DNA of 64,000 nucleotides from Oribacterium sp. KHPX15 (GCF_900107835.1 NZ_FNRG01000009.1:1-64000); one strand, 5' to 3'; positions 42,629-51,632 are shown, counted from the first letter of the stretch. A program made the numbers and translations. Notes: a model not told the origin generated them from the sequence alone.

Positions 42629-43406
42629 TTACTGCCTCATCATGAAGCCATGTAAGATCTGTTTCTTCGCTTTCCCCGGGCACAAGTTCCGCAAGATACT
42701 CGATATTGCCTTCAGGTCCTTTTATGGGGCTGAAGGTAAGTCCTTTAAGAACGAAACCTATGGAGTAGGCAAAGGACAATGTCTTTTCAATGACTTCTGT
42801 GTGTACCTTTTTATCCCTTACAACTCCCTTTTTTCCAACCTGGTCTCTTCCGGCTTCGAACTGGGGCTTGATAAGGCAGACCACCTGGCAGTCATCATTG
42901 ATAAGTGTCTTAACAACGGGAAGCACCAGCTTCAGACTTATAAAACTCACATCGATGGAAACAAGGCTTGCCTTCTCGCCGAGATCTTCAGGTGTCACAT
43001 ACCTGATGTTGGTTTTTTCCATACATACGACGCGTTCATCATTCCGGAGCTTCCAGTCAAGCTGTCCGTGTCCCACGTCTATGGCAAATACCTTTACTGC
43101 TCCGTTCTGAAGCATGCAGTCTGTAAATCCTCCGGTGCTGGCGCCTATGTCGAGGCATACCTTTCCTTCGCAGGAAACACCGAATTCTTTAATAGCTTTT
43201 TCAAGTTTAAGTCCTCCTCGCGAAACATATGGAAGGACATTTCCTCTTACTTCAATTGAAACCTCAGGATCAAATGTTGTTCCGGCCTTATCTTCCTTTT
43301 GTCCGTCAACATATACGATTCCTGCCATTATCGTACGTTTTGCTTTTTCTCTTGATTCCGCAAGACCCTTATTTACAAGCAAAACATCCAGTCTTTCTTT
43401 TTTCAA
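42588..43406 (-). CDS. tlyA: TlyA-family rRNA methyltransferase/hemolysin A homologue
   Basis: S4 domain plus RrmJ-type SAM methyltransferase, 272 residues; relatives methylate 16S and 23S rRNA ribose. The S4 domain is KKERLDVLLVNKGLAESREK; SAM motif is CLDIGASTGGFTDCML; SIDVSFISLKLVLP and the KD-type catalytic residues follow. The start is a TTG at 43406, with GAGGG inside the end of dxs, so translation is coupled. Its 3' end is repeated three times. It belongs to the dxs, tlyA, nadK, argR, recN run. Confidence 0.92.
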   Translation of the reverse strand: MKKERLDVLLVNKGLAESREKAKRTIMAGIVYVDGQKEDKAGTTFDPEVSIEVRGNVLPYVSRGGLKLEKAIKEFGVSCEGKVCLDIGASTGGFTDCMLQNGAVKVFAIDVGHGQLDWKLRNDERVVCMEKTNIRYVTPEDLGEKASLVSIDVSFISLKLVLPVVKTLINDDCQVVCLIKPQFEAGRDQVGKKGVVRDKKVHTEVIEKTLSFAYSIGFVLKGLTFSPIKGPEGNIEYLAELVPGESEETDLTWLHDEAVKIVDASHDMLDIK

Positions 43407-43408
43407 TA

Positions 43409-45292
43409 TTATCCCTCTTCCTCACATCCGAAATCAATGATGCCCTTTTCACTCAGAAGCTTCATGACTGATTCACTGTCAATCTGAAGTCCTTCCCTGA
43501 GCTTTGTAACATTACCATGCTCTACATATTTGTCGGGAAGGGTAATTGTGACAACTTTTGTTCCGGGATGATTCTCATGAACATAAGCCTCAACCTGTAT
43601 GCCAAAGCCGCCTTGCTTGACATTTTCCTCAAGTGTAACTATGACCTTATGATCCTTGACAAGTTCATCGATCACATGGGTATCTATGGGTTTTACAAAA
43701 CGGGCATTAATGAGAGTCAGATCATAGCCTCTTTTTATCGCCTTATCTCTGATATGTTCGGCGGTGGAAACCATGGAACCTGCCGCAAAAAGGGCAATGT
43801 CTTTTCCTTTAAATATTATCTCTGACCTGCCATACTCTATAGGCTCCTTAAACTCACTGAGACCCTGATAAGCCACGCCTCTCGGATACCTGATGCTTAT
43901 AGGAAGAGGATACTTCATGGCAAATTCCATCATCATCTCAAGTTCACCTGCATTCTTAGGTGCCATCACAGTCATGTTAGGGATGGATGTAAGGAAACTG
44001 TAGTCAAAAATACCCTGATGAGTCTCTCCGTCAGAACCCACAAGACCTGCTCTGTCAATGCAGAAAACCACAGGGAGCTTCTGAAGACAGACATCATGAA
44101 CTATCTGATCGTAGGCCCTCTGCAAAAAGCTTGAGTAAACCGCAAATACAGGCTTAAGTCCGTTGGAAGCCATGCCCGCAGCGCTGGTTACAGCATGCTG
44201 CTCAGCTATACCCACATCAAAAAATCTGTTGGGGAACTCCTCGGAAAATCTGGTGAGTCCGGTACCATCCGGCATAGCTGCAGTGATTCCGACAATCTTC
44301 TTATTGTCCTTTGCAAGCTCACATATTTTGTCTGAGAATACTTCTGTGTAGGTCTTTCCTCCGTTTGAGAGAGGCTTCCCGGTATTAACATTGAAAGGAG
44401 AAACCCCGTGATATCTTGCAGGGAATCTTTCCGCAGGTTTATAGCCCTTGCCCTTCTTTGTGATCACATGAACAAGGACCGCATGATTGATGCGCTTTGC
44501 CTCATTAATGGTGCGTTCAACCTCTTTTATATTATGGCCGTCTATAGGACCGAGGTAAGTGATACCCATATCCTCAAAAAGCATTCCCGGAATAACCAGC
44601 TGCTTAAGAGAGTTTTTTGCCTGCTGTATCTGATGAACGAGGGCTTCACCAACCACAGGAACTTTCAAAAGAGTTCCTCCCACATCAACCTTCAGACGGT
44701 TATACCCGCTGGCAGAACGAAGACCGTTGAGATACTTAGACATTCCGCCTACATTTTTGGATATAGACATCTTGTTGTCATTGAGAACAATTATAAAATT
44801 TTTCTTCATGCGGGAAGCATTGTTGAGACCTTCGTAGGCGAGACCACCGGTGAGTGAACCGTCTCCTATAACGGAAACCACTGTATAGTTTTCGCCTTTT
44901 ATGTCTCTGGCTTCAGCGATACCCATACCGGCAGAAATGGAGGTGGAACTGTGACCGGTTCCGAAGCAGTCATAGGGACTTTCTGCACGTTTCGGAAATC
45001 CGCTTATTCCATGGTACTGTCTGAGCCCGTCAAAATCGTCCTTTCTGCCGGACAGGATTTTATGAGTGTATGCCTGATGTCCGACATCCCATACTATCTT
45101 ATCCTTAGGAAGGTCAAGTGCTCTGAATAAACCTATGGTCAGCTCCACTACGCCGAGATTTGACGCAAGATGTCCGCCGTACTCGGAAGTTTTTTCTATT
45201 ATGAATTTTCTGATTTCGGATGCAAGCTGCTGAAGCTCCTTATCATTTAGCTTCTTAAGATCAGCAGGTCCGTGTATATCATCAAGTAACAT
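43409..45292 (-). CDS. dxs: 1-deoxy-D-xylulose-5-phosphate synthase
   Basis: First enzyme of the MEP isoprenoid pathway, 627 residues. Thiamine diphosphate motif GDGSLTGG, the HSSTSISAG segment, YTHKILSGRKDDFDGLRQ and PDGTGLTRFSEEFPNRFFDV are characteristic. The start at 45292 has no clear ribosome site, but the spacing of 15 bases after ispA suggests translational coupling. It is downstream of ispA and overlaps nothing. Together with ispA it supplies polyprenyl precursors for the cell wall carrier. Confidence 0.97.
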   Translation of the reverse strand: MLLDDIHGPADLKKLNDKELQQLASEIRKFIIEKTSEYGGHLASNLGVVELTIGLFRALDLPKDKIVWDVGHQAYTHKILSGRKDDFDGLRQYHGISGFPKRAESPYDCFGTGHSSTSISAGMGIAEARDIKGENYTVVSVIGDGSLTGGLAYEGLNNASRMKKNFIIVLNDNKMSISKNVGGMSKYLNGLRSASGYNRLKVDVGGTLLKVPVVGEALVHQIQQAKNSLKQLVIPGMLFEDMGITYLGPIDGHNIKEVERTINEAKRINHAVLVHVITKKGKGYKPAERFPARYHGVSPFNVNTGKPLSNGGKTYTEVFSDKICELAKDNKKIVGITAAMPDGTGLTRFSEEFPNRFFDVGIAEQHAVTSAAGMASNGLKPVFAVYSSFLQRAYDQIVHDVCLQKLPVVFCIDRAGLVGSDGETHQGIFDYSFLTSIPNMTVMAPKNAGELEMMMEFAMKYPLPISIRYPRGVAYQGLSEFKEPIEYGRSEIIFKGKDIALFAAGSMVSTAEHIRDKAIKRGYDLTLINARFVKPIDTHVIDELVKDHKVIVTLEENVKQGGFGIQVEAYVHENHPGTKVVTITLPDKYVEHGNVTKLREGLQIDSESVMKLLSEKGIIDFGCEEEG

Positions 45293-45307
45293 TTCGATAA
45301 CTTTCTT

Positions 45308-46291
45308 TTATTTTTTACGATGGATCAAAAGATCTGTAAGTGAAATGAGGAAGGCTCTGGCGTCTTCATTGACACCCTCTAACTCTGTGAAACTGTCAAT
45401 AGCTTCATGGGAAAGTTTTTTCACCTCAGCTCCGGCTTTTTCAAGTCCGTAAATGGAAACATAGGTGGTTTTCTGATTTTCTTCATCAGAATGTATGGGT
45501 TTTCCAAGTTCTTCCACTGTACTTGTTTCGTCTAAAATATCATCCTGTATCTGGAAGGCTACGCCTATCTTTTCGCCGATACCGGAAAGCTTTTTCAGAT
45601 CATCCTCCGAAGCTCCGGCAAGTACTGCTCCTGTCATGAGAGCACACTGGAGAAGCGCACCGGTCTTTAATCTGTAAATGAACATAAGCTGCTCATCACT
45701 TAAGGCTTTTCCTGTCATCTCTACATCAACTGACTGGCCGCCCAGCATTCCGTAGATGCCAGATTTGCCGGAAAGGATATTTACGGCTTTCACAAAAGCC
45801 TGAGAGGATTCCGCCAATGTTTCGGCCGGGACATCAGCCTCTCCTGATCTCACTTTTTTAAGCTGCCGGTCAAATACCCCGGAAACCAGTTCAAAGGCGT
45901 AGAGTGTCAGTCCGTCTCCTGCAAGAGTACCCATATCCTCCCCATACTTATACCAGGTGGACTCCCTTCCTCTTCTGTATTTATCATTATCCATGCATGG
46001 AAGGTCATCATGACAGAGGCTGAAAGTGTGAATCATCTCCAGTGCAGTCATAAAGGAATGTACCACAGGAAGCATGAACTCATATTTTTCACTGCTCATC
46101 TTATCTTTATAAAGCTCAAAGCTTTTAAGCATTAGCATGGGTCTTATGCGTTTTCCGCCTGCCTCAACTGAATAATCCATGGCATCGATAACAAGCTTCT
46201 GGAGGCCCTCCCGCTCAGGAAGATATGACTCTATAATTTCATTTATATTCTTAACTGTAAGCTCAAATTCATGAGAGAATTCCATCTTCAT
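45308..46291 (-). CDS. ispA: Farnesyl/geranyl diphosphate synthase (polyprenyl synthetase)
   Basis: Trans-prenyltransferase of 327 residues making short polyprenyl diphosphates. The first Asp-rich motif is HDDLPCMDND and the second FQIQDDILD; GGKRIRPML is the substrate-binding segment. An AAGGTG site is inside the end of xseB, and the gene overlaps xseB by 23 bases, so coupling is expected. The ATG could also be at 46285. The length is slightly above the usual 295-300. Chain-length specificity (C15 or C20) is not certain. Confidence 0.94.
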   Translation of the reverse strand: MKMEFSHEFELTVKNINEIIESYLPEREGLQKLVIDAMDYSVEAGGKRIRPMLMLKSFELYKDKMSSEKYEFMLPVVHSFMTALEMIHTFSLCHDDLPCMDNDKYRRGRESTWYKYGEDMGTLAGDGLTLYAFELVSGVFDRQLKKVRSGEADVPAETLAESSQAFVKAVNILSGKSGIYGMLGGQSVDVEMTGKALSDEQLMFIYRLKTGALLQCALMTGAVLAGASEDDLKKLSGIGEKIGVAFQIQDDILDETSTVEELGKPIHSDEENQKTTYVSIYGLEKAGAEVKKLSHEAIDSFTELEGVNEDARAFLISLTDLLIHRKK

Positions 46292-46511
46292 CCAACACCT
46301 TTACCTGTTTTTCAATCTTATCGATACTTAGAGAAGCCTCCTTCAGAAGAGTCACACCTTTTTTATACATTTCAAAGGTCTTCTCAAGGCTGTCTTCTGT
46401 TTCCATACTTTCAAGGATCTCATCAAGTTCCGAAAATACTTCATTTAAAGGTTTTTTATTTTCATCAGCCTCAACGCCGCTAACATCAGGATTTTTCTTT
46501 TTCACCGGCAT
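46269..46511 (-). CDS. xseB: Exodeoxyribonuclease VII small subunit
   Basis: An 80-residue coiled-coil subunit. The family stretch SELDEILESMETEDSLEKTF and the KGVTLLKEASLSIDKIEKQV helix are present. An unusual short basic and acidic N-terminal part (KKKNPDVSGVEADENKKP) precedes it. GGGAGG is before the ATG. It lies 98 bases after xseA and overlaps ispA at its 3' end. Confidence 0.93.
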   Translation of the reverse strand: MPVKKKNPDVSGVEADENKKPLNEVFSELDEILESMETEDSLEKTFEMYKKGVTLLKEASLSIDKIEKQVKVLDEDGILS

Positions 46512-46609
46512 ACATCGTTCCTCCCGGAAAATCTTATTGATTTAAAAACGTAAATTCTTTCTGTCACATTCAACATTTTTTATTAACAAACGTTAATCAC
46601 CTTTACAGA

Positions 46610-47944
46610 TCAGGATTCATTAACAGATTCAATTCTGCTCTTGATGCTGCCGTCCTTCAAGGTTGTTGTGATAACTGATCCAATGCTTACATCCTTCACA
46701 CTTGAAACCTTGCCTCCGTCTTCATTTTGAAGATATCCGTAACCTGAAGATAGCTTACGTAAAGGACTTACCGCTTCAAGCTTTTCAGTATGGATCAAAA
46801 GTCTGTGTTTTGATTTCTCAATACTCTGCCTCATGACAGAAGGCAGATGTTCATAATCTCTGAGTCTGTTTCTTGACTTTAGCAGGCGGTCTCTCATGAT
46901 GTTTTTAAACTCATCATAATCCTTTAATCGTTCTTTTTCGTCGGTCAGTTTATCCTGCATAAGCTGCTTCAGCTCATTTTTATACAGGATCTCCCTCTTT
47001 TGATACTCGCTGAGAATAGACTTGGGACTATGCTGATTGATCTTCAGCTTATACATGGAAAGCTTTTGGCGTTCATCCAGAATATGCTCTGACATGGAAG
47101 CATCCAGAGTTGCCCGGTAACCTGAAAGATCATTAAACAGTTTATCAAGATCAAATACAGCCAGTTCAGCTCCGGCACTGGGGGTTGGAGCTCTCAGATC
47201 AGCAACAAAATCGGCAATTGTGGTATCTGTTTCATGACCTACAGCACTAATCACAGGTGTGTCGGCATCAAATATTGCCTGTGCCACTATTCTTTCATTA
47301 AATGCCCAAAGGTCCTCGATGGAGCCTCCGCCTCTTCCGACGATAATGACATCAAGTCCCATAAGATCCAGAGTTTTAATGCCTCTGACTATAGACTCGG
47401 CGGAACCTTCGCCCTGAACCTGCGCCGGATACAGAGTGATATCTACATATGGATTACGTCTTTTAGCAATCTGAATGATATCTCTTACAGCTGCACCGGT
47501 CTTGGCAGTAACCACACCTATCTTTCCGGCATATTGGGGAATCGGTTTCTTATACATTTCATCAAACATCCCCATTTCGGAAAGTTCTTTTTTCAGCTGT
47601 TCAAACTTTACATAGAGATCCCCAAGTCCGTCTGCGGTGAAACTTTTGGCATAAATCTGATAACTTCCGCCCTTTTCATATACACCTACATTTCCGGTGC
47701 AAAGGACACTCATGCCATCCTCTAACTTAAACTGAAGCCCCGCACGATCTCCGGCAAACATGATGCCGGAAATCTGCGAAGCTGTATCTTTTAAAGTAAA
47801 GTAAATATGACCTGAAGAATGATATTTCAGATTTGATATCTCGCCTTTTATGGTAATGCCTGAAAGGGCAAAATCCTGAGCGAACATATTGGCAATATAG
47901 CGATTCAGCTGTGATACTGAATATGCTCGATTCGGCTTATTCAT
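46610..47944 (-). CDS. xseA: Exodeoxyribonuclease VII large subunit
   Basis: Catalytic subunit, 444 residues. The OB-fold N-domain (ISNLKYHSSGHIYFTLKDTA) is followed by the catalytic core with GVVTAKTGAAVRDIIQIAKR, VIIVGRGGGSIEDLWAFNE, VGHETDTTIADFVADLRAPTPSA. The C-terminal helical region is long and charged. The ribosome site is weak, and the gene starts three bases after nusB. It degrades single-stranded DNA with XseB. Confidence 0.96.
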   Translation of the reverse strand: MNKPNRAYSVSQLNRYIANMFAQDFALSGITIKGEISNLKYHSSGHIYFTLKDTASQISGIMFAGDRAGLQFKLEDGMSVLCTGNVGVYEKGGSYQIYAKSFTADGLGDLYVKFEQLKKELSEMGMFDEMYKKPIPQYAGKIGVVTAKTGAAVRDIIQIAKRRNPYVDITLYPAQVQGEGSAESIVRGIKTLDLMGLDVIIVGRGGGSIEDLWAFNERIVAQAIFDADTPVISAVGHETDTTIADFVADLRAPTPSAGAELAVFDLDKLFNDLSGYRATLDASMSEHILDERQKLSMYKLKINQHSPKSILSEYQKREILYKNELKQLMQDKLTDEKERLKDYDEFKNIMRDRLLKSRNRLRDYEHLPSVMRQSIEKSKHRLLIHTEKLEAVSPLRKLSSGYGYLQNEDGGKVSSVKDVSIGSVITTTLKDGSIKSRIESVNES

Positions 47945-47947
47945 AAC

Positions 47948-48496
47948 TTACTTATTATTCTTATTGATAAGGATATGAACACTCTTACCTTCCGAAGACT
48001 TCTTTTCTGTTATCTCGCCCTGAAGCTTACGGGGAGCTTTTTCTACTCTGGTAGACTCACGGCTGCCATCAACAAGTCTTGCAAGAACTCCGTTAACGAA
48101 AGATCCTGATTCGTTACCACCATACTTTTTAGCAAGCTCTATGGCTTCGTTTATGGCTACCTTCTCGGGGATGTCGTCATCATAGCTTATCTCATAAAGA
48201 GCGAGACGTATGGCTGTAAGATCAGTTTTTGTCATACGGTCTGTCTTCCAGCCTTCAGCTGATGAATTGATCCTTTCATCAAGCTCAGGAAGCTTATCTA
48301 CGATCTTTTGCACTGCGGCTTCAAGTTCCTGCTGTTCTTCCTCGGAAACATTCTCAACCCTGAAGAGTACATCGCCGTCTTCATAATCAGGTGAAGCAAA
48401 ATAGCTCTCCATCTGTGCAGGGATCTCATCTCCGGGATAAAACTGTGTGGAGAAAAGAAGTTTAAATTTGTGATCTCTTTCTTCTCGCTTATTCAT
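47948..48496 (-). CDS. nusB: Transcription antitermination factor NusB
   Basis: RNA-binding factor for rRNA antitermination, 182 residues. The start at 48496 ([20 protein letters not shown]) follows AGGACAG. Core motifs are [16 protein letters not shown] and [19 protein letters not shown] with [12 protein letters not shown]-terminal basic tail of about 30 residues extends beyond the usual end. Located between asp23 and xseA, its standard Firmicutes context. Confidence 0.94.
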   Translation of the reverse strand: MNKREERDHKFKLLFSTQFYPGDEIPAQMESYFASPDYEDGDVLFRVENVSEEEQQELEAAVQKIVDKLPELDERINSSAEGWKTDRMTKTDLTAIRLALYEISYDDDIPEKVAINEAIELAKKYGGNESGSFVNGVLARLVDGSRESTRVEKAPRKLQGEITEKKSSEGKSVHILINKNNK

Positions 48497-48593
48497 ATCT
48501 GTCCTATCTATAATATTATTTCTATATTGCAAATGATTTAGTCATTTGCTTACGATCAATAGTTATACCTTTCGATAGTATAATTTTTTAACT

Positions 48594-48974
48594 TTACTCT
48601 GTGGTGACAACGCCGGAAATCTTAACATTAACATCAAGCACGTTAAGTCCTGTCATGGATTCTATGGCCTGAACAACCTTTTCCTGTACGTTCTTTGATA
48701 CCTCGGGTATGGAGTAACCATATTTAACATTGAGACTTAAATTTACGGATACATGTCCTTCTTCTATGCTGGTGGTAACTCCCTTACTGAGGTCCTTGAT
48801 ACCCATTCTGGAAATGATCTCACCTGACCATCCTCCGTCCATGGAATCAACACCCTCTGTTTCTGTGGCAGCAATGCCTGCGATGATGGCAACAACCTCA
48901 TCTGCGATTATCACCTGACCATCATCATCTTTTGAATATACAACGTGAGTCATTCTCTCCTGATTCTGTTCCAT
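48594..48974 (-). CDS. Asp23/Gls24 family envelope stress response protein
   Basis: A 126-residue protein of the Asp23 family, corresponding by position to Bacillus YqhY. Signature parts are IADEVVAIIAGIAATETEGV and the KGVTTSIEEGHVSVNLSLNV stretch with YGYSIPEVSKNVQEKV. GGGAGG precedes the ATG. It is the first gene of the nusB-to-recN block. In Bacillus the YqhY protein influences acetyl-CoA carboxylase; a similar role here is inference. Confidence 0.92.
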   Translation of the reverse strand: MEQNQERMTHVVYSKDDDGQVIIADEVVAIIAGIAATETEGVDSMDGGWSGEIISRMGIKDLSKGVTTSIEEGHVSVNLSLNVKYGYSIPEVSKNVQEKVVQAIESMTGLNVLDVNVKISGVVTTE

Positions 48975-49191
48975 TAAGAGCCTCCCTTAAAAGTTGTGCA
49001 AATGCACATTTTACAGACATCTGCCTGATTTGTACAGAATATTTTCAGATTTAGGCATAGTCCGACAAATTTTTTTGTAATCTTACGTCTATGATAGCAC
49101 AATTCTGTATATTATGCATTAGGGAATCTTTTATACAAAAACCTGACTCCGAATTTATCTTTGATAAGCCGGTGAAAGTATGTGCCGTAGC

Positions 49192-49629
49192 TTAGACCGT
49201 TATATATTCTTTCAGTTTCTCATAGGTCTTGTCTCCTATTCGCTTTACATTTTTTATTTCTTCGACATCCGCAAATCCACCATACTTTTCCCTGTAATCG
49301 ATAATGTTTTTGGCGGTTGCCGGTCCGACTCCCGGAAGAGATTCAAGTTCCTTCTGAGTGGCACTGTTAAGATTGATGCGATCTCCGGAATCATTATCCG
49401 CAGATGCCCGGGTTTCGATATCATCTGATGAATCTGAATCCACTCCGTATCCTTCTTTTTCTATAATAATCTTTGAAGACTTCTGTTCCGAGAAGGCATA
49501 GGCTGAATTATCCTTTTCCCTGCCTTTGGTCACATACCATAGTCCGCATAATACCATCAAGCCTATAATTATCAGTTGTTTTACTTTCTCGAGTTTTTTT
49601 TGCAGTTTATATTTATTCTTTTCAGTCAT
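49192..49629 (-). CDS. comEA: ComEA-type DNA-binding protein
   Basis: Membrane-anchored DNA receptor for uptake, 145 residues. One N-terminal membrane helix (about 16-33), a charged linker, then a helix-hairpin-helix pair INLNSATQKELESLPGVGPA and YREKYGGFADVEEIKNVKRI. The SLBB domain of longer ComEA proteins is missing, so this is a short form. The ribosome site is weak (AAAGTG). It is divergent from thiT. With the pilus operon at 0.3-6 kb it makes natural transformation plausible. Confidence 0.85.
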   Translation of the reverse strand: MTEKNKYKLQKKLEKVKQLIIIGLMVLCGLWYVTKGREKDNSAYAFSEQKSSKIIIEKEGYGVDSDSSDDIETRASADNDSGDRINLNSATQKELESLPGVGPATAKNIIDYREKYGGFADVEEIKNVKRIGDKTYEKLKEYITV

Positions 49630-49684
49630 ATATTTTATTCACTTTCTTTATATTAAATATTACTTTTATGCAACCAGATTTAAC

Positions 49685-49712
49685 TTGACAGTTTTTCCTC
49701 ATAGCTTATAAT
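49685..49712 (+). promoter_or_regulatory. Consensus promoter of the thiT riboswitch transcript
   Basis: TTGACA (49685-49690), 16-base spacer, TATAAT (49707-49712). Predicted start near 49719, just before the riboswitch. Confidence 0.85.
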
Positions 49713-49721
49713 TTCTATGTA

Positions 49722-49803
49722 AACGCTAGGGGCGCTTTTGCTGAGATGATCTAAGGATCAACCCTTTTTACCTGATCAGGTTAGTACCTGCGTAGGGAAG
49801 CAA
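49722..49803 (+). promoter_or_regulatory. TPP riboswitch (Thi box)
   Basis: Thiamine diphosphate-sensing RNA upstream of thiT. The core is seen as GGGGC, then CTGAGA (49741-49746), the ACCCTT segment and GAACCTGAT-like CCTGATCAGGTTAGTACC, then the CGTAGGGAAG end. All conserved Thi-box segments are in order. Confidence 0.95.
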
Positions 49804-49810
49804 ATATCTG

Positions 49811-49862
49811 ACTATCCATGTCCGGATAGTAGTCTGCCCCTCCATTTTAAGGAGGTTTTTTT
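49811..49862 (+). promoter_or_regulatory. Expression platform of the TPP riboswitch
   Basis: Two short hairpins follow the aptamer: ACTATCC-n6-GGATAGT (49811-49830) and CCTCC-ATTTTAA-GGAGG (49839-49855), the latter followed by seven T. The second hairpin hides the ribosome site (GGAGG) of thiT and also looks like a weak terminator, so ligand control may act on translation, on transcription or on both. Confidence 0.75.
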
Positions 49863-50402
49863 ATGTCAAAAAATGTCAGGACACTCGCTTACTGTGCGCT
49901 TTGCATCGCACTGGCTACCGTAACTTCAATGATCAAGGTCTTTGAATTTCCTACGGGCGGAGCTATCACTCTATGTTCCATGCTTTTCGCAACTCTTCCG
50001 GGTTTTCTTTTCGGACCTGTAGTCGGTCTCGTTTCCGGTGTAACTTATGGAATTCTCCAGTTTATTCTGGAGCCTTTTGTTCTTTCACCTGTGCAGGTTA
50101 TCCTTGATTACATTCTTGCTTTTGGTGCTTTTGGTGTGTCAGGTTTCTTCTGCAGCAGGAAGAATGGGCTGTTCATCGGATATCTGGCAGCCTGTTGTCT
50201 TAGATGGTTCTTTTCTTTCTTATCAGGTTGGGTTTTCTGGGGCGAATATGCCTGGAGTGGTTGGAATCCGGCCGCTTACTCTGCGGTTTACAATTTGATC
50301 TACATCGGGGCTGAGGCGCTCGTGACTGTTGTGCTGTTGAGGGCCACTTCGGTATTCCATGCGTTTGACAGAGTGAAGGCTACGGTGGCTACGCAGGGTT
50401 AG
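49863..50402 (+). CDS. thiT: ECF transporter S component ThiT (thiamine)
   Basis: Thiamine-binding membrane subunit of an ECF-type ABC transporter, 179 residues with about six membrane helices. Family motifs: EFPTGGAITLCSMLFATLPG, GPVVGLVSGVTYGILQFI and WVFWGEYAWSG, the thiamine site region. Placed directly behind a TPP riboswitch. The start uses the GGAGG in the expression platform. The shared ATPase and EcfT genes are not in the window. Regulation by thiamine level is therefore well supported. Confidence 0.95.
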   Translation: MSKNVRTLAYCALCIALATVTSMIKVFEFPTGGAITLCSMLFATLPGFLFGPVVGLVSGVTYGILQFILEPFVLSPVQVILDYILAFGAFGVSGFFCSRKNGLFIGYLAACCLRWFFSFLSGWVFWGEYAWSGWNPAAYSAVYNLIYIGAEALVTVVLLRATSVFHAFDRVKATVATQG

Positions 50403-50409
50403 TGATAAA

Positions 50410-50573
50410 CAGGACGGAAAATGGAAGGGACGTGTGACGGCCCACGGGATTGAAAGAACATTTGGCACATCCATGTTCGCCCAGGCTGCACTCTGTGCAT
50501 CCTGTTCGTACATGTCTGCACCAAATGTTCTTTCAACCCGCAAGCCTTGCCACCCATCCCTTCCATTTTCCTG
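50410..50573. repeat. Long foldback element A
   Basis: A 164-bp sequence with perfect complementary ends (GGAAAATGGAAGGGA at 50416-50430 and its complement at 50557-50571) and an inner 16-bp perfect stem TTGAAAGAACATTTGG (50450-50465) / CCAAATGTTCTTTCAA (50521-50536). Element B at 62477-62637 is the same kind of element with a different inner sequence. No reading frame or transposase is present. In the 384-base gap 50403-50786, the remainder contains two terminator-type hairpins. Confidence 0.85.
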
Positions 50574-50665
50574 GTTTTCTCAGCCGTAAGAGATGTATTG
50601 CTGTATTGTAGTACTAAAAGATAAATCGCACAATGTCTGTTTTTAGACTATATATGAATGTGAAA

Positions 50666-50705
50666 ATGCCCGAGCAGTCTGAATGACCGGCTCGGGCATA
50701 TGTTT
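50666..50705. terminator. Terminator-type hairpin between thiT and folD
   Basis: ATGCCCGAGC (50666-50675) and GCTCGGGCAT (50690-50699), followed on the plus strand by ATGTTTTATTT. It may stop thiT transcripts after element A, or folD transcripts in the other direction. Confidence 0.65.
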
Positions 50706-50732
50706 TATTTCTGGATATTTATGGATGCAAAT

Positions 50733-50772
50733 AACAGCACCTAAGAGTAGGCAAGACCACCTTGGTGCTGTT
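50733..50772 (-). terminator. Hairpin after folD
   Basis: AACAGCACC and GGTGCTGTT flank a 22-base loop, 15 bases after the folD stop. The T run is short (GTTATTT), so efficiency is unclear. Confidence 0.5.
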
Positions 50773-50786
50773 TACATAAATAATCA

Positions 50787-51632
50787 TTAAAGGTTTTTCT
50801 GGAGTTTTGTGGCTTCGACGAGGTGCTGGGCAAGGACGGCAGTGGTTACGGTACCTACGCCGCCGGGGACGGGGGTTGCGGCTGAGGCTTTGAGGACGAT
50901 CTGATCCCAGTCGCAGTCTCCGCAGAGGTTGCCCTGTTCGTCAACGTTAATTCCGACATCAATGACGGTGGCATCTTCTCTGACGTAACCGCTGCTTATT
51001 TTTTTGGCTTTACCGATGGCGGCAACTACGATGTCTGCTTCACTGGCAACGGCTTTGATGTTTTCTGTTTTTGAGTGACAGACTGTAACTGTGGCGTTCT
51101 CTTTGAGAAGGAGCATGGAGAGGGGTTTTCCTACTACCATGGATCTTCCGATTACGCAGACACGCTTTCCGGCCATTTCGATATTGTAGTCCTTGAGGAT
51201 TTCCACAACTGCCTGTGCGGTGCAGGGGGCAAATGCATGCTTGTCACCACGCATCACACCGGCAACATTGGCATCGGTAATTCCATCAAGATCCTTTAGA
51301 GGATTCATTTTTTTCAGCATTGCCTCTTCGTCTATCTGTGCGGGAAGAGGTCTCATAACAAGGATTCCCTGGATTTCAGGGTCATCATTTATGAAGTCAA
51401 AGACTTCCTGGAATTCTTCGTTGGTGCAGTTTGCCGGAAGCTCATAATCCTTTACTTCCAGTCCGTAATCCACAAATCGTTTTTTGATGCTTCTTTCATA
51501 GGCGATGTCGTCTTCCTTCTCACCTACTCTCAGTACTGCGAGAGCCGGAAGGATTCCGTTGTACTTTCCCACAAAGTCCAGGCATTCGCCCTTTATTCTG
51601 TCTGCAATAAGCTTTCCTCTTAATTCTTTCAT
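50787..51632 (-). CDS. folD: Bifunctional methylenetetrahydrofolate dehydrogenase/cyclohydrolase
   Basis: Interconverts methylene-, methenyl- and formyl-tetrahydrofolate, 281 residues. Key parts: VMRPLPAQIDEEAM, NPLKDLDGIT, the NADP-binding GRSMVVGKPLSMLLL and ATPVPGGVGTVTTAVL at the C-terminus. AAGGAG precedes the ATG. It is downstream of the fchA-like gene on the same strand; the duplicated cyclohydrolase function is common in Clostridia. Confidence 0.96.
   Translation of the reverse strand: MKELRGKLIADRIKGECLDFVGKYNGILPALAVLRVGEKEDDIAYERSIKKRFVDYGLEVKDYELPANCTNEEFQEVFDFINDDPEIQGILVMRPLPAQIDEEAMLKKMNPLKDLDGITDANVAGVMRGDKHAFAPCTAQAVVEILKDYNIEMAGKRVCVIGRSMVVGKPLSMLLLKENATVTVCHSKTENIKAVASEADIVVAAIGKAKKISSGYVREDATVIDVGINVDEQGNLCGDCDWDQIVLKASAATPVPGGVGTVTTAVLAQHLVEATKLQKNL

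Noticed and set aside
50410-50573. Element A as a simple intrinsic terminator of thiT
   Set aside because: It is far longer than a terminator, has no T run, and recurs at 62477 with a shared conserved sequence, so a repeat element is a better description.
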